From: Desulfarculales bacterium UBA702
Lineage (GTDB): Bacteria > Desulfobacterota > Syntrophobacteria > Syntrophobacterales > Syntrophobacteraceae
DNA: 47,922 nt
Direction of reading: 5' to 3'
Assembly: GCA_002298165.1 (NCBI GenBank)
Contig: DBMI01000111.1
Coordinates: 1-47,922, forward strand
Below, piece by piece: positions 1 through 8,185 of the stretch. The position numbers were made by a program, and so were the translations under genes. Positions within the stretch are counted from its first letter, which is position 1; the number at the start of each line of letters is the position of its first letter. The notes beneath the pieces were generated by a model. The model was not told the DNA's origin and did not search any database. It was given only the letters and a program-made list of their open reading frames with translations.

Positions 1-1
1 A

Positions 2-31
2 TGCGGGGCAGGCTTTTCAGCCTGCCCCGCA
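2..31. repeat. 13-bp perfect hairpin, possible terminator
   Basis: Positions 2-14 and 19-31 are perfect reverse complements around a 4-nt TTTC loop, giving a very stable GC-rich stem. It lies 47 bases downstream of the stop of the leftward regulator gene, so it may end that transcript, but any T-run would fall outside the window. The core AGGCTTTTCAGCCT is close to a hairpin at about 12431-12447 just before purQ, so it may instead belong to a dispersed repeat family. Confidence 0.55.
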
Positions 32-78
32 AACTTTTCAGCATCTCCGGGTCGAAGCCCTTAGAGTGGGATGGGGAA

Positions 79-1380
79 TCAATTCCTGATCTTTATCCAC
101 AACAGCTTAGCCGCTTCAGGACCGGTGCTTTTCCACTGGCTGGGGTTACTCGATTCGAGCAGGACTACATCGCCGGCCCGTACCGTGAGGGTCTCGCTCC
201 CAACCCTCATCTGGAGTTCTCCCGAGATGAGGTAGCCGAGTTCTTCTCCCTTATGGGTGAAAAAATGTGATGGAAGGGTCTGATCGGCCGGGATTTCTAT
301 CAGGTACGGTTCCCCTTTCGGGTTCAGGTCGGCCGGTACAAGCAGCTTTGCGTAAATGGAACCCTCGGAAAAGGCGCTTATTTTGGTATCCATTGCTTCG
401 GAAGCGGAAAAAACCATCCGCTTTCGACCCTGAGCCGTTTCCTGGAAAAAGGAGCTGATGTCAACCGAAAGTATCTCCGCAATCTTCAGCAAGGCCGGAA
501 TGGATGGATATATGAGGTTGCTCTCTATTTGAGAAATATTGCTCGGTGTTACGCCTATCATCCTGGCAAGCTCGGTCTGCGAAAGGCCGCACTTGGTGCG
601 AAGCTCCTTTAGCCTCATTCCCAGGTCGATTCCCGCGCCCGCCCTCTTTTCTTCATCAAAAACAATCCCGGATTCCTTGACCCAGTATGTGTAAGGCCGA
701 TTCAGGCCTTCCATGCTTCGCTTTTCGGCCTTGAGGACTGAAAGAGAAGTGGTGCCGCGCCTTACAACCAGCTCTATTACCACCTGGGCTATCTGGTTTA
801 TCTGAGCCCTTGCGCGCTGGGAATGCGCCGTTTTTTCCATGATCCAGTAGGCAATTGTGTTTAGTTCGTAGAGGCGGGGGCACGCATGCGTGTAAAACCG
901 CACGATGCTGTCCTCTCCACCCCACAGCTCCTGCATTCCCGTAAGACTTTCGAATACGAACCTCACGTCCTCGGTCTTGCCCGTATGGCAGCTGTAGAGG
1001 ACGTCCATCAGAGCGTCCATCCTCTGCGGCTCCGAAACTTTTCTGACCTGGCATTTGAGCTGAGGGGCAACTTCTTCGTAGAACTTGACGAATATTGGAG
1101 AATTACCGCCCTTACCCGACGAGAAGCAGTCCAGGATGATAAGCGATGGATTATCGGCAAGCGGCCCGAGTTTATCGACCAGATTACGTGGAGACCTATC
1201 GAAGCTGACATAGACGAGCGGCTTATTCTCGGCCATGGAGATTTCCATGAACTTGAGGCAGAAAGCCGCCGCCAGGCTGCCGGACTCATCCTGCCAGACA
1301 ACATTGTCTCCGATGTAGAGGCCTTCAAGGATACGATCCAGCCGGGGAACTCCAGAAGTTATTCGACGATTTGGTGACAT
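79..1380 (-). CDS. KaiC/RecA-like domain fused to XRE helix-turn-helix and cupin domains
   Basis: 433 residues in three parts. Residues about 6-245 follow the KaiC/RAD55 fold: ITSGVPRLDRILEGL matches the KaiC N-terminal signature and YVSFDRSP matches the strand carrying the KaiC catalytic glutamates. However, the Walker A position reads WQDESGSLAAAF with no GKT, and the Glu pair is replaced by Asp-Arg, so ATP hydrolysis looks lost. Residues about 254-312 are an XRE-type helix-turn-helix (LSQTELARMIGVTPSNISQIE). Residues about 355-432 are a cupin with H372, H376 and E380 as possible metal ligands and AGDVVLLES. XRE-cupin proteins are known transcription regulators that sense small molecules; the KaiC-like front half is unusual. 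A GAGG lies about 10 nt before the ATG. The target and ligand are unknown. The gene is transcribed alone and leftward. Confidence 0.85.
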   Translation of the reverse strand: MSPNRRITSGVPRLDRILEGLYIGDNVVWQDESGSLAAAFCLKFMEISMAENKPLVYVSFDRSPRNLVDKLGPLADNPSLIILDCFSSGKGGNSPIFVKFYEEVAPQLKCQVRKVSEPQRMDALMDVLYSCHTGKTEDVRFVFESLTGMQELWGGEDSIVRFYTHACPRLYELNTIAYWIMEKTAHSQRARAQINQIAQVVIELVVRRGTTSLSVLKAEKRSMEGLNRPYTYWVKESGIVFDEEKRAGAGIDLGMRLKELRTKCGLSQTELARMIGVTPSNISQIESNLIYPSIPALLKIAEILSVDISSFFQETAQGRKRMVFSASEAMDTKISAFSEGSIYAKLLVPADLNPKGEPYLIEIPADQTLPSHFFTHKGEELGYLISGELQMRVGSETLTVRAGDVVLLESSNPSQWKSTGPEAAKLLWIKIRN

Positions 1381-1815
1381 ATGGTTTGCCTCGATTGGGG
1401 GACCGGATCTAGCTAACCCGAGAGGTACCAGGGCTGCTCTTAATGTAAGGAGTCAAAAACAACTGCCGCAGGCTGTAAAGGTTTCTATTTGCCCGCCTTC
1501 GAAGGAGGGATTTCCGGGGTTCAGCTAAGTCAGGCAGTTACTAAATTCGCAAACAATTAATACGGCACAATCCGATGATGATAAAGCGAAAAAACGGCTC
1601 TTAAATTAAAGATCGGTTGATGTTTCATTCCGCAATTGACGTTATCGAAACGGCAGTTTTGGAGTTGTCAAATTAACGCATTTAGTCCAAGAGTTCAAGG
1701 GCTTGGAGGATGCTGGAGCTTCGGGGAAAATCGCATTTGCAGGCGATTTGGAGGAGAGATTGTCAACCGGCAGCATTGGATGCGGCAGGCGATGGAATGT
1801 AAATATTTGTTAAGC
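1381..1815. other. Intergenic stretch without a recognised gene
   Basis: About 435 bases upstream of the leftward KaiC-XRE-cupin gene. It must hold that gene's promoter. The part around 1540-1640 is AT-rich. I see no convincing coding frame, RNA gene or strong hairpin here; a rightward open frame across 1636-1962 has no protein-like character and is antisense to the small gene that follows. Confidence 0.5.
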
Positions 1816-1998
1816 TCAGGCGCCGTTGCCCTTTTGCCGAAGCTCGGTCGCCCACTGGATGAGGTCCGAGGCCTCACGGGGATAGCCGGACTCATGCAGA
1901 AGGCGGGCCTCATCTTCCAGATGCCCGGCAATCTCCTTCGGTTCGGGATTGATGCTCGATAAGACCTTCCTTGACCTGTTATAGATCTGTTCAGCCAT
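1816..1998 (-). CDS. Small hypothetical protein
   Basis: 60 residues, charged and predicted mostly helical (EIAGHLEDEARLLHESG, REASDLIQWATELRQK), with no signal peptide, membrane segment or cysteines. The composition looks like real protein rather than a shadow frame, and nothing competes on the other strand. The ribosome-binding site is weak (a G-rich stretch about 7-10 nt before the ATG). I do not recognise a family. It could be a small regulatory or partner protein, or a chance frame. Neighbours on either side are unrelated single genes. Confidence 0.45.
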   Translation of the reverse strand: MAEQIYNRSRKVLSSINPEPKEIAGHLEDEARLLHESGYPREASDLIQWATELRQKGNGA

Positions 1999-2234
1999 TT
2001 GCCGACCCCGCGCAGGAATTTAATGGTTTATCCAGCACCTACCGGAAATGCCAGAGGCCGCGGAAAGCATATTACGGCGGCCCGAGTAATTATTGCTTAA
2101 TATAACTCTGCCTGGATTAGTCTGTCAAATAATTATTAATACTAACACAAGAAATGGAAACGTCGCACGGCGGCAGCACTCGGATTCGATCATTACCTTA
2201 TCTGTAAGGGAATTCTCATCGCGGAGGTAAAGCA

Positions 2235-2516
2235 ATGCATTTTGGAAGAATTCTTAAAACAGGGTTGTTGCTCGCAGCAGTGTTGCTCATCGCCGGCTGT
2301 GCCGGGCTTTACGATTATGACTACGACTACGGATATGGCCCAGCCTATCCCTATCCGGATAATGATTACTATTACGGCTCCTACGGAACACCTTTCACCT
2401 TCGGCTTCGTTGCTCCTTACTCCGATTTTGACTACGACCGATTTCATCGCGGCGACTGGGACCGGGACAGGTGGTCAGGCGAGGAGCACGAGTGGAGGGA
2501 AAGACATTTCCGCTAG
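2235..2516 (+). CDS. Tyr/Asp-rich lipoprotein, hypothetical
   Basis: 93 residues with an ideal lipoprotein signal: basic start, hydrophobic core LLLAAVLLIAGC, and a lipobox LIAG-C22 where signal peptidase II would cut. The mature part is dominated by Tyr, Asp, Gly and Pro (DYDYDYGYG and related), then turns Asp/Arg/Trp-rich (DRFHRGDWDRDRW) and ends in an acidic and basic stretch. It is probably disordered and anchored in a membrane facing the periplasm. GGAGG is placed about 7 nt before the ATG. No family is recognised; similar short YD-rich lipoproteins occur in many proteobacteria. Its composition resembles the secreted RDY-repeat protein at 24884-25381. Confidence 0.75.
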   Translation: MHFGRILKTGLLLAAVLLIAGCAGLYDYDYDYGYGPAYPYPDNDYYYGSYGTPFTFGFVAPYSDFDYDRFHRGDWDRDRWSGEEHEWRERHFR

Positions 2517-2586
2517 GCATTAGAAGGCAGGCAGGTTAATTCGATACCGCAAAGGGTTTAACGCGGGGAAGCCGGACGCTCCCACA

Positions 2587-3297
2587 TTACTGAAACCTGA
2601 GACAATTCTGGTGTTCCCGAAGCCATTTTCTGCGTTCAGCGTAATCGGGCAGGAATGAAGCCACCAGCTTCCAGTACTGCGAGGAGTGGTTTTGATGAAC
2701 GAGGTGGCAGAATTCGTGAACCAAAAGGTAATCGAGAACAGGTTCCGGCGCCATGATAATGTTCCAGGCCAGGCTGATCCTGCCAAGGTTCGAGCAGCTT
2801 CCCCACCTGCTGCACAGGGATTTTATCGTAACGGAACGGGGGGAGACTCCCATTACGCCCGCATAATGCCGACCCCGCTCTTTTATTTTGGTAAGGGCCT
2901 GACCAGTGTACCACCTTATAAGAAAGCTTCTAACCTGTTCGGCGGGCAGACCCGCGGGACCATCCGCCGGAAGGCGAACCACTATGTTGGCGTCTTCCAG
3001 GAAAACACCTGACCTGTGAGAAGCCGGCTCCACTTTGAGCGTGTATTCGGCTCCGAGCAGGAGCAACTTCTCTCCGGTAGCGAAACGCCTTTTGGGAGAG
3101 TTTCTGGCCTTTTCCAGGTTAATTTCGATTCTCTTGTGAATCCAGCCCCTTTTTTCCTCGACAAAGCGCAGTATTTCCTTTTTCGAAACCCGCTCCGGTG
3201 CCGCCACAATAATTCTGTTATCGGGGTATATGCAGATTGAGAGGGTCTTTCTGCGGGGGCTTTTCCTTATCTGAAAATCAAAATCGATCATGTCCAT
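2587..3297 (-). CDS. YgjP-type (DUF45) zinc metallopeptidase-like protein
   Basis: 236 residues. The C-terminal part carries VHEFCHLVHQNHSSQYW, the HExxH zinc-binding motif of the YgjP/SprT-like M48-related family, with a later conserved WL...H region. Upstream lie the family's usual basic strand-rich segment (SPRRKTLSICIYPDNRIIVAAP) and the SLCSRWGSC motif just before the metallopeptidase helix. The length is typical of the family. E. coli YgjP is poorly characterised; in other bacteria these genes sometimes lie beside restriction-modification systems, but no such neighbours are present here. Probably cytoplasmic, as no signal peptide is seen. It is divergent from glyA with about 300 bases between them. 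Confidence 0.85.
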   Translation of the reverse strand: MDMIDFDFQIRKSPRRKTLSICIYPDNRIIVAAPERVSKKEILRFVEEKRGWIHKRIEINLEKARNSPKRRFATGEKLLLLGAEYTLKVEPASHRSGVFLEDANIVVRLPADGPAGLPAEQVRSFLIRWYTGQALTKIKERGRHYAGVMGVSPRSVTIKSLCSRWGSCSNLGRISLAWNIIMAPEPVLDYLLVHEFCHLVHQNHSSQYWKLVASFLPDYAERRKWLREHQNCLRFQ

Positions 3298-3603
3298 TCC
3301 TTGGATTGAAACATCAGATTATAATCCGTTGGAGATAGTAGCCGGTTTGGACTTGAGTTTAAACCCCCATGGAATCCATATTACCGCAATTCCCCTGCAA
3401 TCCCGTCTCCACCCTCAAGTATAACGAGCACTTAAAAGGTTCTGGCTAATTTGTTTCGCTTAGAGTATTATTTTCCACGCAATGGTTTCCATCCTGGTTC
3501 AACCTGTTATCTTCCGTTCATTTGAACGGCAGACAGAGCCGGAAAAAACAATCCCTGTATACAGGAGATTTCTGAGGCCTTTTTTGCCCCGGAAAGGGAA
3601 GGC
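3298..3603. other. Divergent intergenic region upstream of glyA
   Basis: About 306 bases between the leftward metallopeptidase and rightward glyA. It contains short palindromes, for example CCGTTCATTTGAACGG near 3516-3531 and CCTGTATACAGG near 3553-3564, which could be regulator sites or transcript hairpins. I looked for riboswitch-like conserved cores (glycine, SAM, FMN) and did not find one. Confidence 0.4.
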
Positions 3604-4842
3604 ATGTCCTCTTATTTGCATCAAACAGATCCGGAAATAGCCGAAGTCATTCAGGAAGAAGAAAAACGCCAGAGAGGCAGGCTGGAGCTTATAGCTTCGG
3701 AAAATTTCGTCAGCCCGGCGGTGCGGGAAGCACAGGGCTCGGTTTTGACTAACAAGTACGCCGAGGGGTACCCTGGTAAAAGATACTACGGTGGGTGCGA
3801 ATTTGTGGACGTGGCGGAAAAGCTTGCGCAGGAACGGGCAAGAAAACTCTTTCATGCCGACTATGTAAACGTTCAGCCCCATTCTGGATCTCAGGCCAAT
3901 ATGGCCGTACTCTTCAGCGTGCTCCAGCCCGGAGACCTCATCCTGGGCATGGATCTCCGGCAGGGCGGGCATCTTACCCATGGGAGCCCGGTAAGCTTTT
4001 CCGGGCGGCTTTTCCGGGTAGTATCATACGGCGTAAGGCGTGATACTGAGGAAATTGACTATGACGAATTGGAATCGATAGCTCTCGAATACCGGCCAAA
4101 GCTCATCATAGCCGGAGCAAGCGCCTATCCCCGCATAATCCAATTCGATCGTTTCCGGCAGATTGCAAAAAAGATAAGCGCATACCTGCTTGTGGACATG
4201 GCCCACATTGCAGGTCTGGTCAGCGCTGGATTGCACCCCAATCCCGTTCCGGTCGCGGATTTTGTAACATCGACAACCCACAAGACGCTGCGTGGGCCCC
4301 GCGGCGGCCTGATCCTTTCCCATTCATCTTACAGCAAAACCCTGGACAGCCAGATATTTCCGGGAATACAGGGTGGTCCTTTGATGCATGTCGTAGCGGC
4401 CAAGGCGGTGGCTTTTCAGGAGGCGCTTCAGCCGAGTTTCAAGGAATATCAGCAACGTGTCGTGGCCAACAGCAAACGTCTTGCAGAGGAACTCTCATCT
4501 CTGGGATACAGGCTTGTCTCCGGCGGCACCGATAACCACCTGCTCCTGGTGGACCTGAGGTCTAGAGGAATCACCGGCAAGATTGCCGAAGAAACGCTGG
4601 ACCTTGCCGGAATAACAGTAAACAAAAACGCAATTCCCTACGATCCCGAAAAGCCCAGCATTACCAGCGGCATCAGGGTGGGAACGCCTGCGATTACCAC
4701 ACGCGGCATGAGGCCGGAGCACATGGTGACCATAGCAATGTTCATGAACCGGGCGCTTGAATCCGCGCAAAATGAAACTGCACTGGCCGGGTTGAGGGCG
4801 GAAGTTGCCGAATTCTGCTCCGGTTTTTCGCTCTATGAATGA
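3604..4842 (+). CDS. glyA: Serine hydroxymethyltransferase
   Basis: 412 residues, the usual bacterial SHMT length. It converts serine and tetrahydrofolate to glycine and methylene-tetrahydrofolate in the cytoplasm using PLP. The family hallmarks are present: ASENFVS, NKYAEGYPGKRYYGGCEFVD, DMAHIAGLV and the PLP lysine K227 in STTHKTLRGPRGG. A purine-rich GGAAAGGGAAGG precedes the ATG. It stands just upstream of the riboflavin genes but is separated from them by a hairpin terminator, so it is probably its own unit. It supplies the one-carbon units used by the purine genes further right (purN). Confidence 0.98.
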   Translation: MSSYLHQTDPEIAEVIQEEEKRQRGRLELIASENFVSPAVREAQGSVLTNKYAEGYPGKRYYGGCEFVDVAEKLAQERARKLFHADYVNVQPHSGSQANMAVLFSVLQPGDLILGMDLRQGGHLTHGSPVSFSGRLFRVVSYGVRRDTEEIDYDELESIALEYRPKLIIAGASAYPRIIQFDRFRQIAKKISAYLLVDMAHIAGLVSAGLHPNPVPVADFVTSTTHKTLRGPRGGLILSHSSYSKTLDSQIFPGIQGGPLMHVVAAKAVAFQEALQPSFKEYQQRVVANSKRLAEELSSLGYRLVSGGTDNHLLLVDLRSRGITGKIAEETLDLAGITVNKNAIPYDPEKPSITSGIRVGTPAITTRGMRPEHMVTIAMFMNRALESAQNETALAGLRAEVAEFCSGFSLYE

Positions 4843-4899
4843 TCCGAGGGGCTAATCCGAGCCCACCGTGGTTTCCGGCCGGGTAAACCGGTATAATAA

Positions 4900-4928
4900 G
4901 GGGTGGCACAGTGCCGCCCCTGTTTTTT
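4900..4928 (+). terminator. Rho-independent terminator after glyA
   Basis: GGGGTGGCAC (4900-4909) pairs with GTGCCGCCCC (4911-4920) with one G-T pair; the innermost pairs must open to form the loop. TGTTTTTT follows directly. It sits 57 bases after the glyA stop and ends just before the ribD ribosome-binding site, which also argues against any ribD start upstream of 4939. A TATAAT at 4892-4897 lies immediately before it. Confidence 0.8.
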
Positions 4929-4938
4929 AGGAACAAGG

Positions 4939-6063
4939 ATGAGCGCCCAAACTAATTCCATAACCGACCAGGACCTCCTGTTCATGAGAAAGGCCCTTCG
5001 ACTTGCGGCCAGGGGGGCGGGGAGGACCAGTCCCAACCCGCTCGTGGGCGCCGTTCTGGTAAGAGATGGCGCCGTCGTTGGACAGGGCTTTCACGAGGTG
5101 CTCGGTGGCGCTCACGCCGAGGTGAATGCAATTGCCGATGCGGGGGGCAGGGCAAACGGCGCGACCTTGTACGTTACCCTCGAACCGTGCAACCATCACG
5201 GCATAACACCCCCTTGCACCAAAGCCGTGGTTGAGGCTGGAATTTCCCGCGTCGTCTGCGGGATGACCGATCCGAACCCGGATGTCGCGGGGGGCGGAGC
5301 GGCATATCTAGACAAGCTCGGGATAAAAACGATTACCGGCGTTCTCGAGAAGGAATGCCGGGCGATGAACCAGCCATTCATCAAGTACGTTACGACCCGC
5401 CTGCCATATGTCCGGGTAAAGGCGGCGGCAACACTTGACGGCTATATAGCCGGCACGACCGGCGATTCAAAGTGGATTACAAACGAGCGGTCCAGAAGAT
5501 TCGGTCATCAACTGAGATACACCTCGGATGGTGTGCTGGTTGGATCGGGAACGGTTTTGAGCGACGATCCGCTCCTTACCGCCCGCCTTCGCGGTGCATG
5601 CCGGCAGCCGGTAAGGATCGTGCTGGATTCGGGGCTCAGGATCCCGCTGCAAAGCCGTCTCGTGGCATCCGCCGGAGAAAGCCCTGTTTGGGTAATCTGC
5701 GCCGCCTCCGCACCCTCCAGGCGGGAAACCGCGCTGATCGACCGCGGCGTAACAGTTTTAAGGGCAGCGGATGGTGAGAACGGGCTCAATCTCCACCAGA
5801 TCCTGGAAGAACTCGGGAAAAGGCGCATTTCGAGTCTTCTTGTCGAAGGCGGCGGGAAGGTGCTCGGCTCCTTTATCGACGGGGGCATGGCGGATGAGTT
5901 CTATTTTTTCTATGCTCCAAAGCTCCTCGCCGGCGGTATTGGAATGGTACGCGGCGGGTCTAGGCAAAAAATCGCCGATTCCGTGCCGGTTTTCGGTATA
6001 AAGACCAGAAGTATTGACGGCGACCTGCTGGTGTCGGGAAGATTTCGAGAAGAGCTTTACTGA
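4939..6063 (+). CDS. ribD: Bifunctional diaminohydroxyphosphoribosylaminopyrimidine deaminase / 5-amino-6-(5-phosphoribosylamino)uracil reductase
   Basis: 374 residues. It catalyses steps two and three of riboflavin synthesis: deamination of the pyrimidine made from GTP, then NADPH reduction of the ribose. The N-terminal deaminase has the zinc motifs GGAHAEVNA and TLEPCNHHGITPPC; the C-terminal reductase starts near residue 145 (PYVRVKAAATLDGYIA) and ends with SLLVEGGGKVLGSFID. The start at 4939 is chosen over an upstream GTG at 4903 because AGGAACAAGG lies just before it and the upstream codons run through the terminator. It is followed 12 bases later by ribE, so ribD-ribE is one transcript. 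Confidence 0.97.
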   Translation: MSAQTNSITDQDLLFMRKALRLAARGAGRTSPNPLVGAVLVRDGAVVGQGFHEVLGGAHAEVNAIADAGGRANGATLYVTLEPCNHHGITPPCTKAVVEAGISRVVCGMTDPNPDVAGGGAAYLDKLGIKTITGVLEKECRAMNQPFIKYVTTRLPYVRVKAAATLDGYIAGTTGDSKWITNERSRRFGHQLRYTSDGVLVGSGTVLSDDPLLTARLRGACRQPVRIVLDSGLRIPLQSRLVASAGESPVWVICAASAPSRRETALIDRGVTVLRAADGENGLNLHQILEELGKRRISSLLVEGGGKVLGSFIDGGMADEFYFFYAPKLLAGGIGMVRGGSRQKIADSVPVFGIKTRSIDGDLLVSGRFREELY

Positions 6064-6075
6064 TCGGAGGAATGC

Positions 6076-6738
6076 GTGTTTACCGGGCTGATTGAGGGAA
6101 CGGGGACCCTGCTGCGGATCGAGCGCCGCGGGCCCGATGCCGCGATGGTGATAGAGGCCGGCCCCGAGGCGGGAGCATTCGTTTTGGGTGAGAGCATATC
6201 CGTCGATGGAGCGTGCCTGACCGTAACATCCTCATCCGGCCGGGTGTTTACCGCGGACGTTTCGGTAGAGACTCTTACCAGGACCACTCTCGGGCGCAAA
6301 GTATCAGGGAGCCGCCTTAATCTCGAAAAGGCCCTCCGGTTGGGCGACCGCCTTGGAGGCCATCTCGTAACGGGACATGTGGACGCTGTCGCCTTGTTCA
6401 GGGACCGCAAACCCGAGGGGCGGTCTGTACGGCTTTTTTTCGATTCCCCGCCGGAGATAATGCGACTTGTTGTCGAGAAAGGCTCTATTGCCATAAACGG
6501 CGTCAGTCTCACTGTCAACGGAGTTTCAGAAAGCGGATTCGACGTAAATATCGTGCCCCATACCATGTCCCACACGACAATCGGCGAATTGAGGCCGGGC
6601 GAGGAAGTGAATATCGAAACCGACCTCATTGGCAAGTACGTCGAGAAAATGGTTCGCGCCTGGAGTTCCGGGGCTGAAAAAGGAAGCGATGGGAGCCGGA
6701 TAGATATTGATTTTCTAAAAAAACACGGGTTTACTTAG
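6076..6738 (+). CDS. ribE: Riboflavin synthase, alpha subunit
   Basis: 220 residues with a GTG start and TCGGAGG 7-12 nt before it. It dismutates two 6,7-dimethyl-8-ribityllumazine molecules to riboflavin, the last step of the pathway. It opens with the family signature MFTGLIEGTG and has two tandem lumazine-binding domains, the second starting near residue 98 (GDRLGGHLVTGHVD). INGVSLTVNGV and NIVPHTMSHTT in the second half are also typical. The gene symbol is ribE (ribC in E. coli naming). It lies 12 bases after ribD. A 217-base non-coding gap with repeats separates it from ribBA. Confidence 0.97.
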   Translation: MFTGLIEGTGTLLRIERRGPDAAMVIEAGPEAGAFVLGESISVDGACLTVTSSSGRVFTADVSVETLTRTTLGRKVSGSRLNLEKALRLGDRLGGHLVTGHVDAVALFRDRKPEGRSVRLFFDSPPEIMRLVVEKGSIAINGVSLTVNGVSESGFDVNIVPHTMSHTTIGELRPGEEVNIETDLIGKYVEKMVRAWSSGAEKGSDGSRIDIDFLKKHGFT

Positions 6739-6760
6739 AATCGCTAACTTGGCCAGGTTA

Positions 6761-6830
6761 GACATAATACTTTAAAGCGTGGGGAGCACGCGCTCCACAC
6801 CATGCGCGGAGCAGTTGCCGCGAGTGCCCG
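6761..6830. repeat. Dispersed GTGGGGAGC repeat, copy 1
   Basis: The stretch from ATAATACTTTAAAGCGTGG through GCGCGGAGCAGTTGCCG matches the intergenic repeat at 14205-14340 in order and content (ATAATTTAAACGTGGGGAG, later GCGCGGAGCACTTGCCG), with an internal deletion. The two halves GTGGGGAGC and GCTCCACAC can form an imperfect hairpin. It is non-coding and interrupts the riboflavin block between ribE and ribBA. Confidence 0.6.
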
Positions 6831-6835
6831 GCTAT

Positions 6836-6903
6836 CGGCCTGACGCGTTCGCGTGAGGCCGAGATGAGGGGGGGCGCGGGCGGACTCGTTTCCCCGCTTT
6901 TTT
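6836..6903 (+). terminator. Two hairpins ending in a T-run upstream of ribBA
   Basis: CGGCCT at 6836-6841 pairs with AGGCCG at 6856-6861, and ACGC with GCGT inside it, around a GTTC loop. Further on, GCGGG (6876-6880) can pair with CCCGC (6893-6897) followed by TTTTTT. The second stem is only 5 bp with a 12-base loop, so termination may be partial. This leader separates ribDE from ribBAH. It does not contain the conserved FMN-riboswitch core. Confidence 0.4.
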
Positions 6904-6955
6904 GTTTTTGGCGCTGCTTTACATCAGGGCCGTTCTTCAGAAGGAGAAACCGGAA

Positions 6956-8185
6956 ATGCCTGTATCAACCATCCCCGAGGCCATAGATGATATCCGCCGG
7001 GGTAAAATGGTCATATTAGTGGACGATGAAGACCGCGAAAATGAGGGCGACCTCTGCATGGCAGCCGAGAAGGTTACACCGGAGGCCATAAACTTCATGG
7101 CCCGGTTCGGAAGGGGCCTGATATGTCTCTCCCTTTCGCCGGAGATGGTTGACCGGTTGGATCTTCCGATGATGGTCTCGAAGAACAAGTCTCCGTTTCA
7201 GACCGCCTTCACCGTATCTATCGAAGCCCGAAGGGGTGTTACCACGGGGATAAGCGCGGCCGACAGGGCGCAGACCATTCTTACGGCGATAGCCGACGGC
7301 GTAAAGCCTGATGATATCGTAAGCCCCGGCCATGTCTTCCCTCTCAAGGCCAAGAAAGGCGGAGTCCTGGTAAGAACCGGCCAGACCGAAGGTTCGGTGG
7401 ACCTGTCGAGGCTTGCGGGAATGAAACCGGCCGGAGTCATCTGTGAAGTCATGAATGAAGACGGCACGATGTCCCGCATGCCGGACCTCGAGAAATTTTC
7501 CGAGGAACACGGCATAAAGATCGTTACAGTTGCCGACCTGATCAACTACAGGATGCAAAATGAGTTGTTCGTGCACCGGGCGGCCGTTGCCAGCCTTCCG
7601 ACCTCGGCGGGGGGGGAATTCCGGGTAATAGCCTACACGAATGATATCGACGAGCACTGCCACCTTGCCCTGGTAAAAGGCGACATTAAGCCCAGCGAGG
7701 ATGTCCTTGTCCGTGTCCACTCGGAATGCCTCACCGGAGACATCTTCGGATCGCTGAGGTGCGACTGCGGTACCCAGCTCCGAGCGGCAATGGCCCAGAT
7801 AGACCGCGAGGGCAAGGGCGTCATTCTCTACATGCGCAACCACGAGGGGCGCGGAATAGGAATTGTTAATAAAATCAAAGCCTATGCGTTACAGGAGCAG
7901 GGCTATGATACCGTCGAGGCAAACGAAGCCCTTGGATTCGAGGCCGATTTGCGCGATTATGGAATCGGGGCCCAGATGCTGGTGGACCTTGGCGTCCACA
8001 AAATGAGGCTTATGACAAATAATCCGACAAAGATCGTCGGGTTGCAGGGCTACGGGATAACTGTCACCGCCAGGGTGCCCCTGGAAGTGCCGCCAAATGA
8101 GTGCAATATAAATTATCTGAGCACCAAGTGTGCGAAAATGGGACACATTCTGAACTGCATAACCGCGGAGGGGAAACGGGAATGA
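6956..8185 (+). CDS. ribBA: 3,4-dihydroxy-2-butanone-4-phosphate synthase / GTP cyclohydrolase II
   Basis: 409 residues. It supplies both riboflavin precursors. The N-terminal RibB half (to about residue 205) makes dihydroxybutanone phosphate from ribulose-5-phosphate (DDEDRENEGD, PGHVFPLKA). The C-terminal RibA half opens the GTP ring and shows the zinc cysteines in SECLTGDIFGSLRCDCGTQL and the active-site NHEGRGIG. The ATG at 6956 follows AAGGAG by about 9 nt, so the open frame further upstream is not used. The stop overlaps the ribH start (ATGA). It has the normal length for the fused enzyme and both halves look intact. Confidence 0.97.
   Translation: MPVSTIPEAIDDIRRGKMVILVDDEDRENEGDLCMAAEKVTPEAINFMARFGRGLICLSLSPEMVDRLDLPMMVSKNKSPFQTAFTVSIEARRGVTTGISAADRAQTILTAIADGVKPDDIVSPGHVFPLKAKKGGVLVRTGQTEGSVDLSRLAGMKPAGVICEVMNEDGTMSRMPDLEKFSEEHGIKIVTVADLINYRMQNELFVHRAAVASLPTSAGGEFRVIAYTNDIDEHCHLALVKGDIKPSEDVLVRVHSECLTGDIFGSLRCDCGTQLRAAMAQIDREGKGVILYMRNHEGRGIGIVNKIKAYALQEQGYDTVEANEALGFEADLRDYGIGAQMLVDLGVHKMRLMTNNPTKIVGLQGYGITVTARVPLEVPPNECNINYLSTKCAKMGHILNCITAEGKRE

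Noticed and set aside
886..1377. Rightward open frame opposite the KaiC-XRE-cupin gene
   Set aside because: It is antisense to a clear multi-domain protein and has no protein-like motifs or ribosome-binding site.
2587..3297. Restriction-associated metallopeptidase as a sign of a defence island
   Set aside because: No restriction, modification or other defence gene is nearby; the neighbours are housekeeping genes.
4903..4938. Longer ribD starting at a GTG at 4903
   Set aside because: The extra codons read through the glyA terminator, and the ribosome-binding site fits the ATG at 4939.
6739..6955. FMN riboswitch in the ribE-ribBA gap or before ribD
   Set aside because: The conserved core blocks of the FMN element are not present at either place; only repeat-derived hairpins and a weak T-run are seen.
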